A DNA stretch of 64,000 bases from Wenyingzhuangia aestuarii (GCF_011927765.1 NZ_JAATJG010000009.1:1-64000), one strand, 5' to 3'; shown: positions 54,293 through 62,496, counted from the first letter of the stretch. Notes: generated from the sequence alone by a model not told the origin. Translations and numbers: made by a program.

Positions 54293-55192
54293 TTAGAAAT
54301 ACCCTTGTTGCTTACGTTTTTCCATAGCTGCTTCCGAACGTTTATCGTCTATACGAGCACCACGTTCTGAAATTGAAGAATCTCTAATTTCTTCTACCAC
54401 TTTAGAAATAGAAACAGCATCAGATAAAACAGCTGCTGTACAACTCATATCTCCTACCGTTCTAAAACGAACCATCATTTCTTTTACTTCTTCATCTTCG
54501 GCACGGAAAACAACATCATCCTCAGCAGACCAAATCATTCCGTCTCTTAAAAATACTTTACGTTTGTGTGCAAAATAGATAGATGGAATTTCAATTTCTT
54601 CTCTTTCTATATAAGACCAAACATCTAATTCTGTCCAGTTAGAAATTGGGAAACAACGTACGTTTTGCCCTAATTCTATTTTACCGTTTAACAAATCGAA
54701 TAATTCTGGACGTTGGTTTTTTTCATCCCACTCTCCAAAATCTGAACGAACAGAAAAAATACGTTCTTTAGCTCTTGCTTTTTCTTCGTCTCTACGAGCA
54801 CCACCAATACAAGCATCAAAACCAAATTCTTCAATAGCATCTAACAATGTTTCTGTTTGTAACATGTTACGAGATGCATATTTCCCTGTTTCTTCTACTA
54901 CTTTACCTGCATCAATATTGTCTTGTACATTACGTACAATTAACTCAACACCTAACTCTTTAGTTAAACGATCTCTAAACTCAATCGTTTCTGGAAAGTT
55001 ATGTCCTGTATCTACGTGTAAAAATGGAAAAGGAATTTTAGCTGGCCAAAATGCTTTTTGAGCCAATCTTACCAATGTAATAGAATCTTTACCTCCAGAG
55101 AATAACAATACTGGTTTTTCAAATTGTGCAGCTACTTCTCTTAGGATATAGATAGCTTCACTTTCTAATGTATTTACTCTTAAATCGTTCAT
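54293..55192 (-). CDS. cysD: Sulfate adenylyltransferase, small subunit
   Basis: 299 residues. PP-loop motif LLFSGGKDSITLVRLAQKAF and HVDTGHNFPETIEFRD, then GARRDEEKARAKERIFS and the C-terminal RKQQGYF end, all typical of CysD. It binds ATP and sulfate and joins CysN to form APS. Followed and preceded by heptad-array gaps of 114-115 bp. Confidence 0.96.
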   Translation of the reverse strand: MNDLRVNTLESEAIYILREVAAQFEKPVLLFSGGKDSITLVRLAQKAFWPAKIPFPFLHVDTGHNFPETIEFRDRLTKELGVELIVRNVQDNIDAGKVVEETGKYASRNMLQTETLLDAIEEFGFDACIGGARRDEEKARAKERIFSVRSDFGEWDEKNQRPELFDLLNGKIELGQNVRCFPISNWTELDVWSYIEREEIEIPSIYFAHKRKVFLRDGMIWSAEDDVVFRAEDEEVKEMMVRFRTVGDMSCTAAVLSDAVSISKVVEEIRDSSISERGARIDDKRSEAAMEKRKQQGYF

Positions 55193-55203
55193 TTCTTTAT
55201 TTA

Positions 55204-55303
55204 GTATCTAGTAGTCAGTATTAAGCACAAAGTACTTAGTGTCTACGTTCAATATTTTTGTTTATTCTTCAAAACTTAATACTTTGTACTCAGTACTCAG
55301 TAC
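55204..55303. repeat. Inverted heptad-period arrays, gap between cysH and cysD
   Basis: G positions 55204, 55211, 55218, 55225, 55232, 55239 and inverse C positions 55275, 55282, 55289, 55296, 55303. AGTATTAAG of one array is the exact complement of CTTAATACT of the other, and longer matching differs mostly by changes that G-U pairs tolerate. Confidence 0.75.
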
Positions 55304-55307
55304 TAAC

Positions 55308-55937
55308 TTACGCATGCAACCCACACTCTCTGTTTCCTAACACTTTGGTAGGGTCAAAATACTTGTGTTCGTTTGGAATTTTATTTTCTTCTAAATACGC
55401 ATCTAATTGCTCATCAGAATAGTTGTAAAACGGACTTACTTTTAAAATTCCATCTTCTCCTTGAGAAACTACACTAATAGAATCTCTAAAAGCAGTTTGT
55501 CCTTTTCTTAAGTTTGTAAACCAAACATCTGGTTGATGTGCAGCCATTGCTCTTTTAAAAGGCTCTAACTTTACTTGCTCTGTAAACACTTTATGCATTG
55601 GGTCATCAATTTGAGGAATTCCCATAACAGCATCTCTGTGAGAAGAAGTTTGTTTTGGCACATACAAATCGATATTTAAATCTAATAATTTGATCAACTC
55701 CTCTGCGTGCTTGTAAGTATTACGAGTATTGTATCCTGTATCACACCAAACAACATCTATTGATGGTTTTACACTTGTAACAGCATGAAGAATAGCTCCT
55801 TCATAAGGTCTAAAATTGGTAGTAATCACCGGTTTTTCAGCTTTAATAATAGCCCAAGCTACTATTTCTGCAGGTGTTTTACCTTCTAACTCTTGATTGA
55901 ACTGAGCTACTTGCTCATCTGTATATTTTTTACTCAT
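55308..55937 (-). CDS. cysH: Phosphoadenosine phosphosulfate reductase (thioredoxin-dependent type)
   Basis: 209 residues. VVWCDTGYNTRNTYKHAEEL, TNLRKGQTAFRDS and the C-terminal catalytic RECGLHA. The two Cys pairs that hold a 4Fe-4S cluster in APS-type enzymes are absent (only two Cys in total), so by family knowledge it should prefer PAPS. That needs APS kinase, which is not visible in this window. Its start overlaps DUF2061 by 8 nt. Confidence 0.9.
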   Translation of the reverse strand: MSKKYTDEQVAQFNQELEGKTPAEIVAWAIIKAEKPVITTNFRPYEGAILHAVTSVKPSIDVVWCDTGYNTRNTYKHAEELIKLLDLNIDLYVPKQTSSHRDAVMGIPQIDDPMHKVFTEQVKLEPFKRAMAAHQPDVWFTNLRKGQTAFRDSISVVSQGEDGILKVSPFYNYSDEQLDAYLEENKIPNEHKYFDPTKVLGNRECGLHA

Positions 55938-56193
55938 TTTTACCCCATTTTATTGCGTTCCAAGCGCGTTCATGAAAAAAGTATAGTATCATTTTTGTAA
56001 CAAAATCAATAGAAGCTATTGACGATGCCATTGAAAGATTTCCTGTTGCATACCAAGACACTAATAATGTATCTACAGTTCCAATTACTCTCCAACTTAC
56101 GGCTTTTACAACACTACGAATAGGCTTTTCTGATGACGTAGACTCCTTAAAGCTAGCATCTGATTTATTTCCTAAAATCTTTTCTGTTATCAT
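55930..56193 (-). CDS. DUF2061 small membrane protein
   Basis: 87 residues. Signature RSVVKAVSWRVIGTVDTLLVS and FHERAWNAIKWG. Two hydrophobic segments. Genes of this family lie with sulfate assimilation genes in many Bacteroidota and Proteobacteria; the precise role is unknown. It opens the cys operon and overlaps cysH. Confidence 0.88.
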   Translation of the reverse strand: MITEKILGNKSDASFKESTSSEKPIRSVVKAVSWRVIGTVDTLLVSWYATGNLSMASSIASIDFVTKMILYFFHERAWNAIKWGKNE

Positions 56194-56221
56194 TCTTCTT
56201 ATTTATTCTTTCCACCTATTA

Positions 56222-56268
56222 TCCTACTCAACAAGTAGGAAAATAATAATAAGTAGGTCGCAAAGATA
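56222..56268 (-). promoter_or_regulatory. Promoter with Rrf2-type operator of the cys operon
   Basis: On the minus strand the -7 element TATCTTTG (complement at 56261-56268) is followed by TCCTACTCAACAAGTAGGA (56222-56240), an inverted repeat with 6-nt arms and 7-nt centre, placed about +14 to +32 of the likely transcript start. A half-site AGTAGG (56252-56257) lies between. The same palindrome occurs in the rrf2 promoter. Confidence 0.75.
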
Positions 56269-56306
56269 TAGTTTTAATTACATGCTCACAACAAAAAAAC
56301 AAAAAA

Positions 56307-56323
56307 TCTACAAAATTAGTAGG
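56307..56323. promoter_or_regulatory. Weak third copy of the Rrf2-type palindrome
   Basis: TCTAC-N7-GTAGG, one base different from CCTAC-N7-GTAGG, further upstream of the DUF2061 promoter. Confidence 0.4.
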
Positions 56324-56381
56324 GTAATAGATTGCAAACTTAATTACATCAAGATTTGACGGGAAAATATTCTTTTTGAAA

Positions 56382-56591
56382 CTAGATTGATTTTAAAATT
56401 TCCAACACAGTTGCCTCTTCATCAGAATGAACAAATAACTCTTGAAAATTAGGCATAACCACCCCAAAACCAGCTGATGCAGCTGAGTTTGCAGTATCTT
56501 TTACAATAGGCTCTACCCCTTTTTCTTGCAACAACTGCTTAGCATGCTGTACTTCTACAACACTACCTGAATATACTTTTACGTAGGACAT
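56382..56591 (-). CDS. DUF2007 small protein
   Basis: 69 residues: SYVKVYSGSVVEVQHAKQLL and PNFQELFVHSDEEATVLEIL, the putative signal-transducing DUF2007 fold. It begins 2 nt after rrf2, so it is in the same transcript. Function unknown. Confidence 0.85.
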   Translation of the reverse strand: MSYVKVYSGSVVEVQHAKQLLQEKGVEPIVKDTANSAASAGFGVVMPNFQELFVHSDEEATVLEILKSI

Positions 56592-56593
56592 AT

Positions 56594-57007
56594 TTATGAA
56601 CGGATTAAATCTTCTAACGAATTATTTCGAAACACCGCCAAAGAACTATCCCTTACCTGAATCATTAATTTATTAACAGCACAAACCGTCTCATCCGGAC
56701 AATCATCACACTTTTTGTAAAAATTTAAAGAAACACAAGGAACCATAGCAATGGGTCCTTCTAAGGTACGAATAATATCCGTCATTAAAATATCCTTAGG
56801 CTGACGTGCCAAAAAATAACCTCCTCCTTTTCCTTTTTTAGAATCTAAAACTCCTGCTTTTCTTAACTCCAAAAGGATACGCTCTAAAAATTTAACAGAA
56901 ATATTTTCGTTCTCAGCTATTTCTGAGATTTGAACAGGGCACTCTTTATTTGTTTTAGCCAAATAAGTTAATGCCTTTATACCGTATTTTGTTTTCTTTG
57001 ATAACAT
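56594..57007 (-). CDS. Rrf2-family transcriptional regulator
   Basis: 137 residues from the ATG at 57007. A longer frame upstream is rejected because it runs through the -7 element and operator. A winged helix (KYGIKALTYLAK, VKFLERILLELRKAGVLDSKKG, GGGYFLARQP) is followed by a Cys-rich loop with Cys91, Cys100, Cys103 and Cys109. This resembles the Fe-S loop of IscR/NsrR but with different spacing, so it may bind a cluster or sense redox state. Lying beside the cys genes, it is a candidate sulfur regulator (as CymR is in Gram-positives). A 19-bp palindrome covers its promoter. Confidence 0.9.
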   Translation of the reverse strand: MLSKKTKYGIKALTYLAKTNKECPVQISEIAENENISVKFLERILLELRKAGVLDSKKGKGGGYFLARQPKDILMTDIIRTLEGPIAMVPCVSLNFYKKCDDCPDETVCAVNKLMIQVRDSSLAVFRNNSLEDLIRS

Positions 57008-57012
57008 AAAAA

Positions 57013-57043
57013 CAAATATACAAATCCTACTCACATTGTAGGA
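57013..57043 (-). promoter_or_regulatory. rrf2 promoter with palindromic operator
   Basis: -7 element TATATTTG (complement at 57013-57020) and, immediately upstream, TCCTACTCACATTGTAGGA (57025-57043). It shares 15 of 19 bases with the cys operator, the difference confined to the centre. It would block the -33 region, so autorepression is likely. Confidence 0.75.
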
Positions 57044-57086
57044 AACAAAAACACATCCTCTTAATTTCAGTATAAAAAACAATCCG

Positions 57087-57132
57087 AACTAAGCCATAAA
57101 AAAAGCCCAATGAAAATTCATTGAGCTTAGTT
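57087..57132 (-). terminator. Terminator of nirBD
   Basis: Outer arms AACTAAGC (57087-57094) and GCTTAGTT (57125-57132) with an inner imperfect hairpin CAATGAA/TTCATTG. Confidence 0.6.
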
Positions 57133-57169
57133 GAGTATAAAACAAACTTATTAATAAAACATAATTTTA

Positions 57170-57544
57170 CTAATTAGTACCAATGTAAACGAAACCATCT
57201 TCTACTTTTACTGGGTAAACAGCAATAGAGTACTCTTCTCCGTTTAAATTCTCTCCTGTTTCAAGAGAAAAAGTTTTTTTATGCAATGGACAAGCAATTT
57301 TAGGAGTACCACAGTCCTCACCAATCATACCTCTAGATAATACCATTTCCATTTTATGTGGACATACATTTTGAGATGCATACCATTTTCCTTCTACAGT
57401 AAAATTAAATACTGCTATTTGTTTTCCTTCTATTTTTACACAAGCTCCTCCGTTTTCTGGAAATTTTGATACGGGAGCTGCCTTAAACCAAGTTGTTACT
57501 TCTGATTCTGGTAACGTTTTATATTGTTCTAAAATTGAATTCAT
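57170..57544 (-). CDS. nirD: Nitrite reductase small subunit (Rieske-type)
   Basis: 124 residues. Rieske ligand motifs are CPHKM (C-x-H) and CPLHK (C-x2-H), so the full [2Fe-2S] ligand set appears present, whereas many NirD proteins lack some. It accompanies NirB in NADH-dependent nitrite reduction. It starts 25 nt after nirB in the same transcript. Confidence 0.9.
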   Translation of the reverse strand: MNSILEQYKTLPESEVTTWFKAAPVSKFPENGGACVKIEGKQIAVFNFTVEGKWYASQNVCPHKMEMVLSRGMIGEDCGTPKIACPLHKKTFSLETGENLNGEEYSIAVYPVKVEDGFVYIGTN

Positions 57545-57569
57545 CTTTTTAATTATTTAAGGTTAGAAA

Positions 57570-60089
57570 TTAAGACCACAACTTTGGCATTTTCTGATCT
57601 CTAAGAGATACAAACTCAATGTTTTCATCTCCATCTGTTGAGTTAACAAAGTGTGCAAAACGATTATTTTGCTCATCAATATTCTCTATAGCCTCTTTCC
57701 ACTCACATTTATAAGCATCAACCAATCCAGCCATATCTTTATCAAGCTCTTCACACAATCCTAAAGAATCTTTAATAACTACATCTTTAACATGCTCTAT
57801 ACCACCTTCAATTTTATCTAACCAAGCCGCAGTCCTTACTAAAGGTCCTGCAGTTTTAATGTAATACATTAAGAAACGGTCTGTGTATTTAATCACCTCT
57901 TCGTTGGTAATTTTTTCTGCTAATAACTCAGCATGTCTTGGGGTAGCACCTCCGTTACCACCAATGTACAGGTTCCAACCACCTTCTACAGCTATAATTC
58001 CAAAATCTTTTCCTCTAGCCTCTGCACACTCACGAATACATCCTGAAACTCCACCTTTAATTTTGTGAGGAGAACGCAAACCCTTGTATCTGTTTTCTAT
58101 TTCTATAGCAAAAGATACTGACTCATCCATACCATAACGACACCATGTAGAACCTACACAACTCTTAACTGTACGTAAAGATTTTCCGTAAGCATGACCA
58201 GATTCAAACCCTGCATCAATCAAATCTTTCCAAATTAAAGGTAATTCGTGTAATTCCGCCCCAAAGAAATCTATACGAGCACCTCCTGTAATTTTAGTAT
58301 ACAAATCGTACTTTTTACCTATTTGCCCCAAAATAATTAATTGCTCTGGAGTAATTTCTCCACCCGCAACTCTTGGTACTACAGAATAGGTACCGTTACG
58401 TTGAATATTTGCTAAAAATTTATCGTTAGAATCCTGAATTACATTATGATCATTTCCTGTATCCGCATAAATACTTGCAAATAAAGATGCTGCCACCGGC
58501 TTACAAGTTTCACAACCTAATTTTCCTTTTCCGTAAGTAGCTAATAACTCATCATATGTTTTAATTCCTTTTATCTTTACTATTTCGTACAGCTCCTGAC
58601 GAGAATACTCAAAATGCTCACAAACTATTTCTTTAACAACAACTCCTTGTGCTTTTAAAGTTTCTTTAATTAAATCGTTTACCATTGGCTTACAACCTCC
58701 ACAACCTGTAGTTGCTTTAGTTTCGGATGCAATACCTTTCATGGTAGTTACTCCCTCTTCTACTTTACAGCAAATATCTCCTTTGGTTACTGCCTCACAA
58801 GAACAAACTACTGCACTATCTGGCAAATCTAAAGCTGACCCAAAAGAAGCTTCTTCTCCACCCCTAGCTCCTAATATTAAATCTTCTGGATTTTCAGGAA
58901 TTTTCATTCCGTTTAAAAAGATTTGATGTAACATATTATAATCAGAAGCATCTCCTACTAAAATACCTCCTAATAACTTTTTACCATCTTTAGAAACATT
59001 TATTTTTTTGTAAATCCCTTGAAATTTATTTTCATAAACAATAGATTCACTTTCTTTATTTTCATTTAAAGCATCACCAAAACTAGCTACATCAATTCCA
59101 CTTAGCTTTAACTTTGTAGACATATCAATAGAAGTTGGCATAGCTGCCTCTATATTTCCTAAAATTTGATCTACTGCAACTCCAGCCATATCGTAACCAG
59201 GAGCCACCAATCCGTAAATCATATGATTCAATAAGGCACATTCTCCAATAGCATAAATACTGTCATCAGACGTTTTCATATCGTTTGTTACCACAATACC
59301 ACCTCTTGTTCCTACATCTAAACCACAAGTTTTAGCCAACTCATCTCTTGGACGAATACCCGCTGAAACTAGTAACATATCTACAGGTAAAGTTTCATCT
59401 TCAGAAAATTTCATTCCTGTAATAGCCTTATCACCCTCTATATTTTGAGTTCCTTTACTTAATAAAATCTCAATACCTAAATCTTCTAACTTTCGTTGTA
59501 AAACTTTACTTGCATCGTTATCTAACTGTCTCGGCATCAATCTAGGAGCAAATTCAACAACAGAAGTCTCCACCCCCATATCTAAAATTGCCTTACCTGC
59601 TTCTAACCCTAACAATCCACCACCTAAAATAGCAGCTTTCTTGGGAGATCCTTCTGCTTTAATTTTTGCAACATATGCCATGGTAGCATCTAAATCTTCT
59701 ATAGTTCTATACACAAAGACTCCTTCTTTTTCTACTCCTGGAATTGGAGGAACAAAGGCAGATGAACCCGTAGCTAAAACCAAGTAGTCGTACGTATACT
59801 CCTTATCACTTATAGTAGTGATTGTCTTAGATCCACGATGAATATCCGTAACGCGTTCATTTGTAATTAATTCAATTTTATTTTCTTCATACCAAGATCT
59901 TGGAGCCATACTCAATCGCTCCGCGTTTTGATCTGCAAAATACTCACTCAAGTGAACTCTATCATAAGCTGGCCTAGGCTCTTCACCAAACACAACCACC
60001 TTGTAATCTTCACTTTTAGTTTTAGCCATAAGCTTCTCACAAAACTTATAACCTACCATTCCGTTACCTATTACTAAAATTGTTTTCAT
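57570..60089 (-). CDS. nirB: NAD(P)H-dependent nitrite reductase large subunit
   Basis: 839 residues, full length. FAD site IGNGMVGYKFCEKL, NAD site AILGGGLLGLEAGKAI, two BFD-type [2Fe-2S] domains (CSCEAVTKGDIC with GCGGCKPM; then LGCETCKPV), and a C-terminal siroheme domain with SCVGSTWCRYG (C-x5-C) and SGCIREC (C-x3-C). It reduces nitrite to ammonium with six electrons. Its promoter is shared with the divergent FNR-like gene and overlaps a TACGTA word. Siroheme comes from the nearby SUMT/Met8 genes. Confidence 0.95.
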   Translation of the reverse strand: MKTILVIGNGMVGYKFCEKLMAKTKSEDYKVVVFGEEPRPAYDRVHLSEYFADQNAERLSMAPRSWYEENKIELITNERVTDIHRGSKTITTISDKEYTYDYLVLATGSSAFVPPIPGVEKEGVFVYRTIEDLDATMAYVAKIKAEGSPKKAAILGGGLLGLEAGKAILDMGVETSVVEFAPRLMPRQLDNDASKVLQRKLEDLGIEILLSKGTQNIEGDKAITGMKFSEDETLPVDMLLVSAGIRPRDELAKTCGLDVGTRGGIVVTNDMKTSDDSIYAIGECALLNHMIYGLVAPGYDMAGVAVDQILGNIEAAMPTSIDMSTKLKLSGIDVASFGDALNENKESESIVYENKFQGIYKKINVSKDGKKLLGGILVGDASDYNMLHQIFLNGMKIPENPEDLILGARGGEEASFGSALDLPDSAVVCSCEAVTKGDICCKVEEGVTTMKGIASETKATTGCGGCKPMVNDLIKETLKAQGVVVKEIVCEHFEYSRQELYEIVKIKGIKTYDELLATYGKGKLGCETCKPVAASLFASIYADTGNDHNVIQDSNDKFLANIQRNGTYSVVPRVAGGEITPEQLIILGQIGKKYDLYTKITGGARIDFFGAELHELPLIWKDLIDAGFESGHAYGKSLRTVKSCVGSTWCRYGMDESVSFAIEIENRYKGLRSPHKIKGGVSGCIRECAEARGKDFGIIAVEGGWNLYIGGNGGATPRHAELLAEKITNEEVIKYTDRFLMYYIKTAGPLVRTAAWLDKIEGGIEHVKDVVIKDSLGLCEELDKDMAGLVDAYKCEWKEAIENIDEQNNRFAHFVNSTDGDENIEFVSLRDQKMPKLWS

Positions 60090-60124
60090 ATATAAAGAAG
60101 TTTGTTTTACTTTGTACTACAATG

Positions 60125-60188
60125 CAAACATACGTAGTAATACTTAGATTAACAAAATAAATACGTATATTTGTCACATAAATACGTA
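60125..60188. promoter_or_regulatory. Divergent nirB/FNR-like promoter region with three ATACGTA words
   Basis: nirB -7 element TATGTTTG (complement at 60125-60132) and FNR-like -7 element TATATTTG (60166-60173). ATACGTA occurs at 60130-60136, 60161-60167 and 60182-60188, at steps of 31 and 21 bp, near three and two helical turns. At both promoters TACG directly precedes the -7 element. Confidence 0.6.
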
Positions 60189-60193
60189 CAAAC

Positions 60194-60907
60194 ATGAGTT
60201 ACAGCTGTTCAGAATGCGCTAATGAGAAGTGCTTAATTAAGAAAAACCTGATACATATCAACAACATAAACCCAGATATTACCAACCAAAAACACACTAT
60301 ACAGTGTAAAAAATCTAGGCAATTCATTATGGAAGGTGCTCCTGTTAACGGTCTGTACTTTATATATAGCGGAAAGGTTAAGGTAATTAAAACAGGTTAT
60401 AACGGAAAAGAGCAAATACTTAGACTATCTAAGGATAGCGAAGTCATAGGTCACCGTGGATTTGGTATGGGAGAAACCTACAAGATTGGAGCCACTGCTA
60501 TTGAAGACACTATACTATGTAACTTTTCTACAACCCTATTAAAGGAAATACTTTTAGCAGAACCTAAGGTTACTTTTGATTTTATGCATTTTTACGCAGA
60601 AGAACTAAACAGAAGTGAAACTAAAGTAAAAACCATGTCTCAAATGACTGTAAGAGAAAAGGTTATTGACATGCTCTTATATATATATAGAAAATTTGGA
60701 AATCCAGAAGAAGGAACTTTAGGATTAGAATTATCTAGAAAAGAACTAGCAGATTACGCAGGAACAACAGACGAACAAGTAATACGTATATTATCAGCCT
60801 TAAAGAAAGAAGATCTAATACACACCAAATCAAAACTAATTAAAATACTAGATATCAAAAAGTTAAAGAAAGAAATATCAGAACACAACTTCTTCTTAGA
60901 CAGCTAA
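60194..60907 (+). CDS. Crp/Fnr-family regulator, FNR-like with four candidate cluster cysteines
   Basis: 237 residues. An N-terminal cyclic-nucleotide-binding-like fold and a C-terminal helix-turn-helix (LSRKELADYAGTTDEQVIRILSALKKE). Cys5, Cys8, Cys13 near the start and Cys109 in AIEDTILCNF, which aligns with Cys122 of E. coli FNR (SMVCEIPFE), give a possible [4Fe-4S] site. The recognition helix keeps Glu and Arg of FNR's ExxSR but has Ile for Ser, so its target should differ from TTGAT. It is divergent from nirB and upstream of the ABC transporter, so it is the likely nitrogen-assimilation regulator. Confidence 0.85.
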   Translation: MSYSCSECANEKCLIKKNLIHINNINPDITNQKHTIQCKKSRQFIMEGAPVNGLYFIYSGKVKVIKTGYNGKEQILRLSKDSEVIGHRGFGMGETYKIGATAIEDTILCNFSTTLLKEILLAEPKVTFDFMHFYAEELNRSETKVKTMSQMTVREKVIDMLLYIYRKFGNPEEGTLGLELSRKELADYAGTTDEQVIRILSALKKEDLIHTKSKLIKILDIKKLKKEISEHNFFLDS

Positions 60908-60912
60908 AAAAC

Positions 60913-60918
60913 TACGTA
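60913..60918 (+). promoter_or_regulatory. TACGTA word after the FNR-like gene
   Basis: Within ACTACGTACT, between the stop codon and the terminator. Similar words cluster in the promoters nearby; alone it is not informative. Confidence 0.3.
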
Positions 60919-60938
60919 CTACTTAATAAAAAAAATAT

Positions 60939-60964
60939 AAAACTGCTTAACGGCAGTTTTTTTT
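60939..60964 (+). terminator. Terminator of the FNR-like gene
   Basis: An 8-bp stem AAAACTGC/GCAGTTTT with 6-nt loop and T-run. Confidence 0.85.
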
Positions 60965-61002
60965 GTGTCTAAAAACTCATATTCAAGTGGCTAATCAACA
61001 AC

Positions 61003-61053
61003 TACGCAATTAAACTACGTACATATCTTTGTGAAACTAAGTATCAATACGTA
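61003..61053 (+). promoter_or_regulatory. Promoter of the nitrate-type ABC transporter with TACGTA words
   Basis: -7 element TATCTTTG (61024-61031). TACGTA at 61016-61021 and 61048-61053, with a one-base variant at 61003-61008. The words flank the start of transcription, as at the nirB/FNR promoter. Confidence 0.6.
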
Positions 61054-61072
61054 ATTAATTAAAACACTTAAT

Positions 61073-62446
61073 ATGAAAATCACATTTTTAAAAGCTTCAA
61101 CTTTATTTGCAGCTGCTATTCTGTTAGCATCTTGTGGAGGTAAAAAGAAAGAAAGCAAAGCTACCGAGGCTGTTGTACCAGCAACTACAAGTTTAGAAAT
61201 TGAAAAACCTCAATTAACTTTTGGTTTTATTAAATTGACAGACATGGCTCCTTTAGCCATTGCCAAAGAAAAAGGATTTTTTGAAGATGAAGGATTATTT
61301 GTTTCTGTAGAAGCACAATCTAACTGGAAAAATATTTTAGACCGTGTAATAGATGGTCAATTAGACGGATCACATATGTTAGCGGGTCAGCCAATTGCTG
61401 CTGGAGCAGGATTTGGACGTCAAGCAGAATTAGTAACCGCTTTTTCTATGGACTTAAACGGAAACGCAATTACTGTTTCTAATAAAGTTTGGGAAGGAAT
61501 GAAACCTCACGTTAAAAAAGACGAAAACGGAAAACCTGTTCACCCAATTAGTGCAGAAGCATTAAAACCCGTAATCACTCAATACAAAAACGAAGGAAAA
61601 CCATTTAAAATGGGTATGGTATTTCCAGTATCTACACATAACTACGAAATTAGATATTGGTTAGCTGCAGCTGGAATAAAACCAGGTATGTATTCTGCTG
61701 ACAATATTCAAGGACAAATTGATGCGGAAGTTTTACTATCTGTTACACCTCCACCACAAATGCCAGCTACTTTAGAAGCAGGAACTATTTACGGATACTG
61801 TGTAGGAGAACCTTGGAACCAACAAGCAGTTGCTAAAGGTATTGGTGTGCCTGTAACTACCAACTACGACATTTGGAAAAACAACCCAGAAAAAGTATTT
61901 GTAATGACAAAAGAATTTACTGAAAAATACCCAAACACAACAGTAGCTGTTACAAAAGCTTTGATTAGAGCTGGACAATGGTTAGATACTCCAGGAAACA
62001 GAGCTGAAGCTGTAAAAATATTATCAATGCCTCAGTATGTAGGTGCTGACGAAACCGTATTAGCAAACTCTATGACAGGTACTTTTGAATTTGAAAAAGG
62101 AGACAAACGTGACATGCCAGACTTTAATGTATTCTACCGTTACAATGCAACCTACCCTTTCTACTCTGATGCTGTATGGTTCTTAACTCAAATGAGAAGA
62201 TGGGGACAAATTCCTGAAACAAAACCTGCTGAATGGTATGCAGAAAAAGCTAAAGAAATTTACAGACCAGATATCTGGAAAAAAGCTGCTGATATTTTAG
62301 TTACTGAAGGTAAAATTCCTGCAACTGACATTCCTACAACAGACGGATACAAACCAGCAACTACAGACTTTATTGACGGAAACAAATACGACGGTAAAGA
62401 CCCAATCGGATACATCAATTCTTTTAAAATTGGAAACAAAGACTAA
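61073..62446 (+). CDS. Nitrate/bicarbonate-type ABC transporter substrate-binding lipoprotein
   Basis: 457 residues. Lipobox LASC at 18-21. The NrtA/CmpA-family fold (pfam NMT1-like) is evident in [57 protein letters not shown] and [14 protein letters not shown]. It captures nitrate or a related anion outside the inner membrane and hands it to the permease. The context of nirBD supports nitrate or nitrite. Substrate residues cannot be checked here. Confidence 0.88.
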   Translation: MKITFLKASTLFAAAILLASCGGKKKESKATEAVVPATTSLEIEKPQLTFGFIKLTDMAPLAIAKEKGFFEDEGLFVSVEAQSNWKNILDRVIDGQLDGSHMLAGQPIAAGAGFGRQAELVTAFSMDLNGNAITVSNKVWEGMKPHVKKDENGKPVHPISAEALKPVITQYKNEGKPFKMGMVFPVSTHNYEIRYWLAAAGIKPGMYSADNIQGQIDAEVLLSVTPPPQMPATLEAGTIYGYCVGEPWNQQAVAKGIGVPVTTNYDIWKNNPEKVFVMTKEFTEKYPNTTVAVTKALIRAGQWLDTPGNRAEAVKILSMPQYVGADETVLANSMTGTFEFEKGDKRDMPDFNVFYRYNATYPFYSDAVWFLTQMRRWGQIPETKPAEWYAEKAKEIYRPDIWKKAADILVTEGKIPATDIPTTDGYKPATTDFIDGNKYDGKDPIGYINSFKIGNKD

Positions 62447-62473
62447 TCTACTTAAAAAGATTAACTAAAATCT

Positions 62474-62496
62474 GGAGTGCTAATTACTAGCACTCC
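62474..62496 (+). other. Intercistronic hairpin between binding protein and permease genes
   Basis: A 9-bp stem GGAGTGCTA/TAGCACTCC with 5-nt loop and no T-run. It probably protects the upstream mRNA or attenuates, giving more binding protein than permease. Confidence 0.6.

Noticed and set aside
52816-55303. Heptad arrays as a CRISPR-like repeat
   Set aside because: Repeat unit is 7 nt with no fixed repeat or spacers and is found inside an operon in three gaps. Not CRISPR.
57008-57082. Longer start for the rrf2 gene
   Set aside because: The added residues are encoded by the -7 element and the operator.
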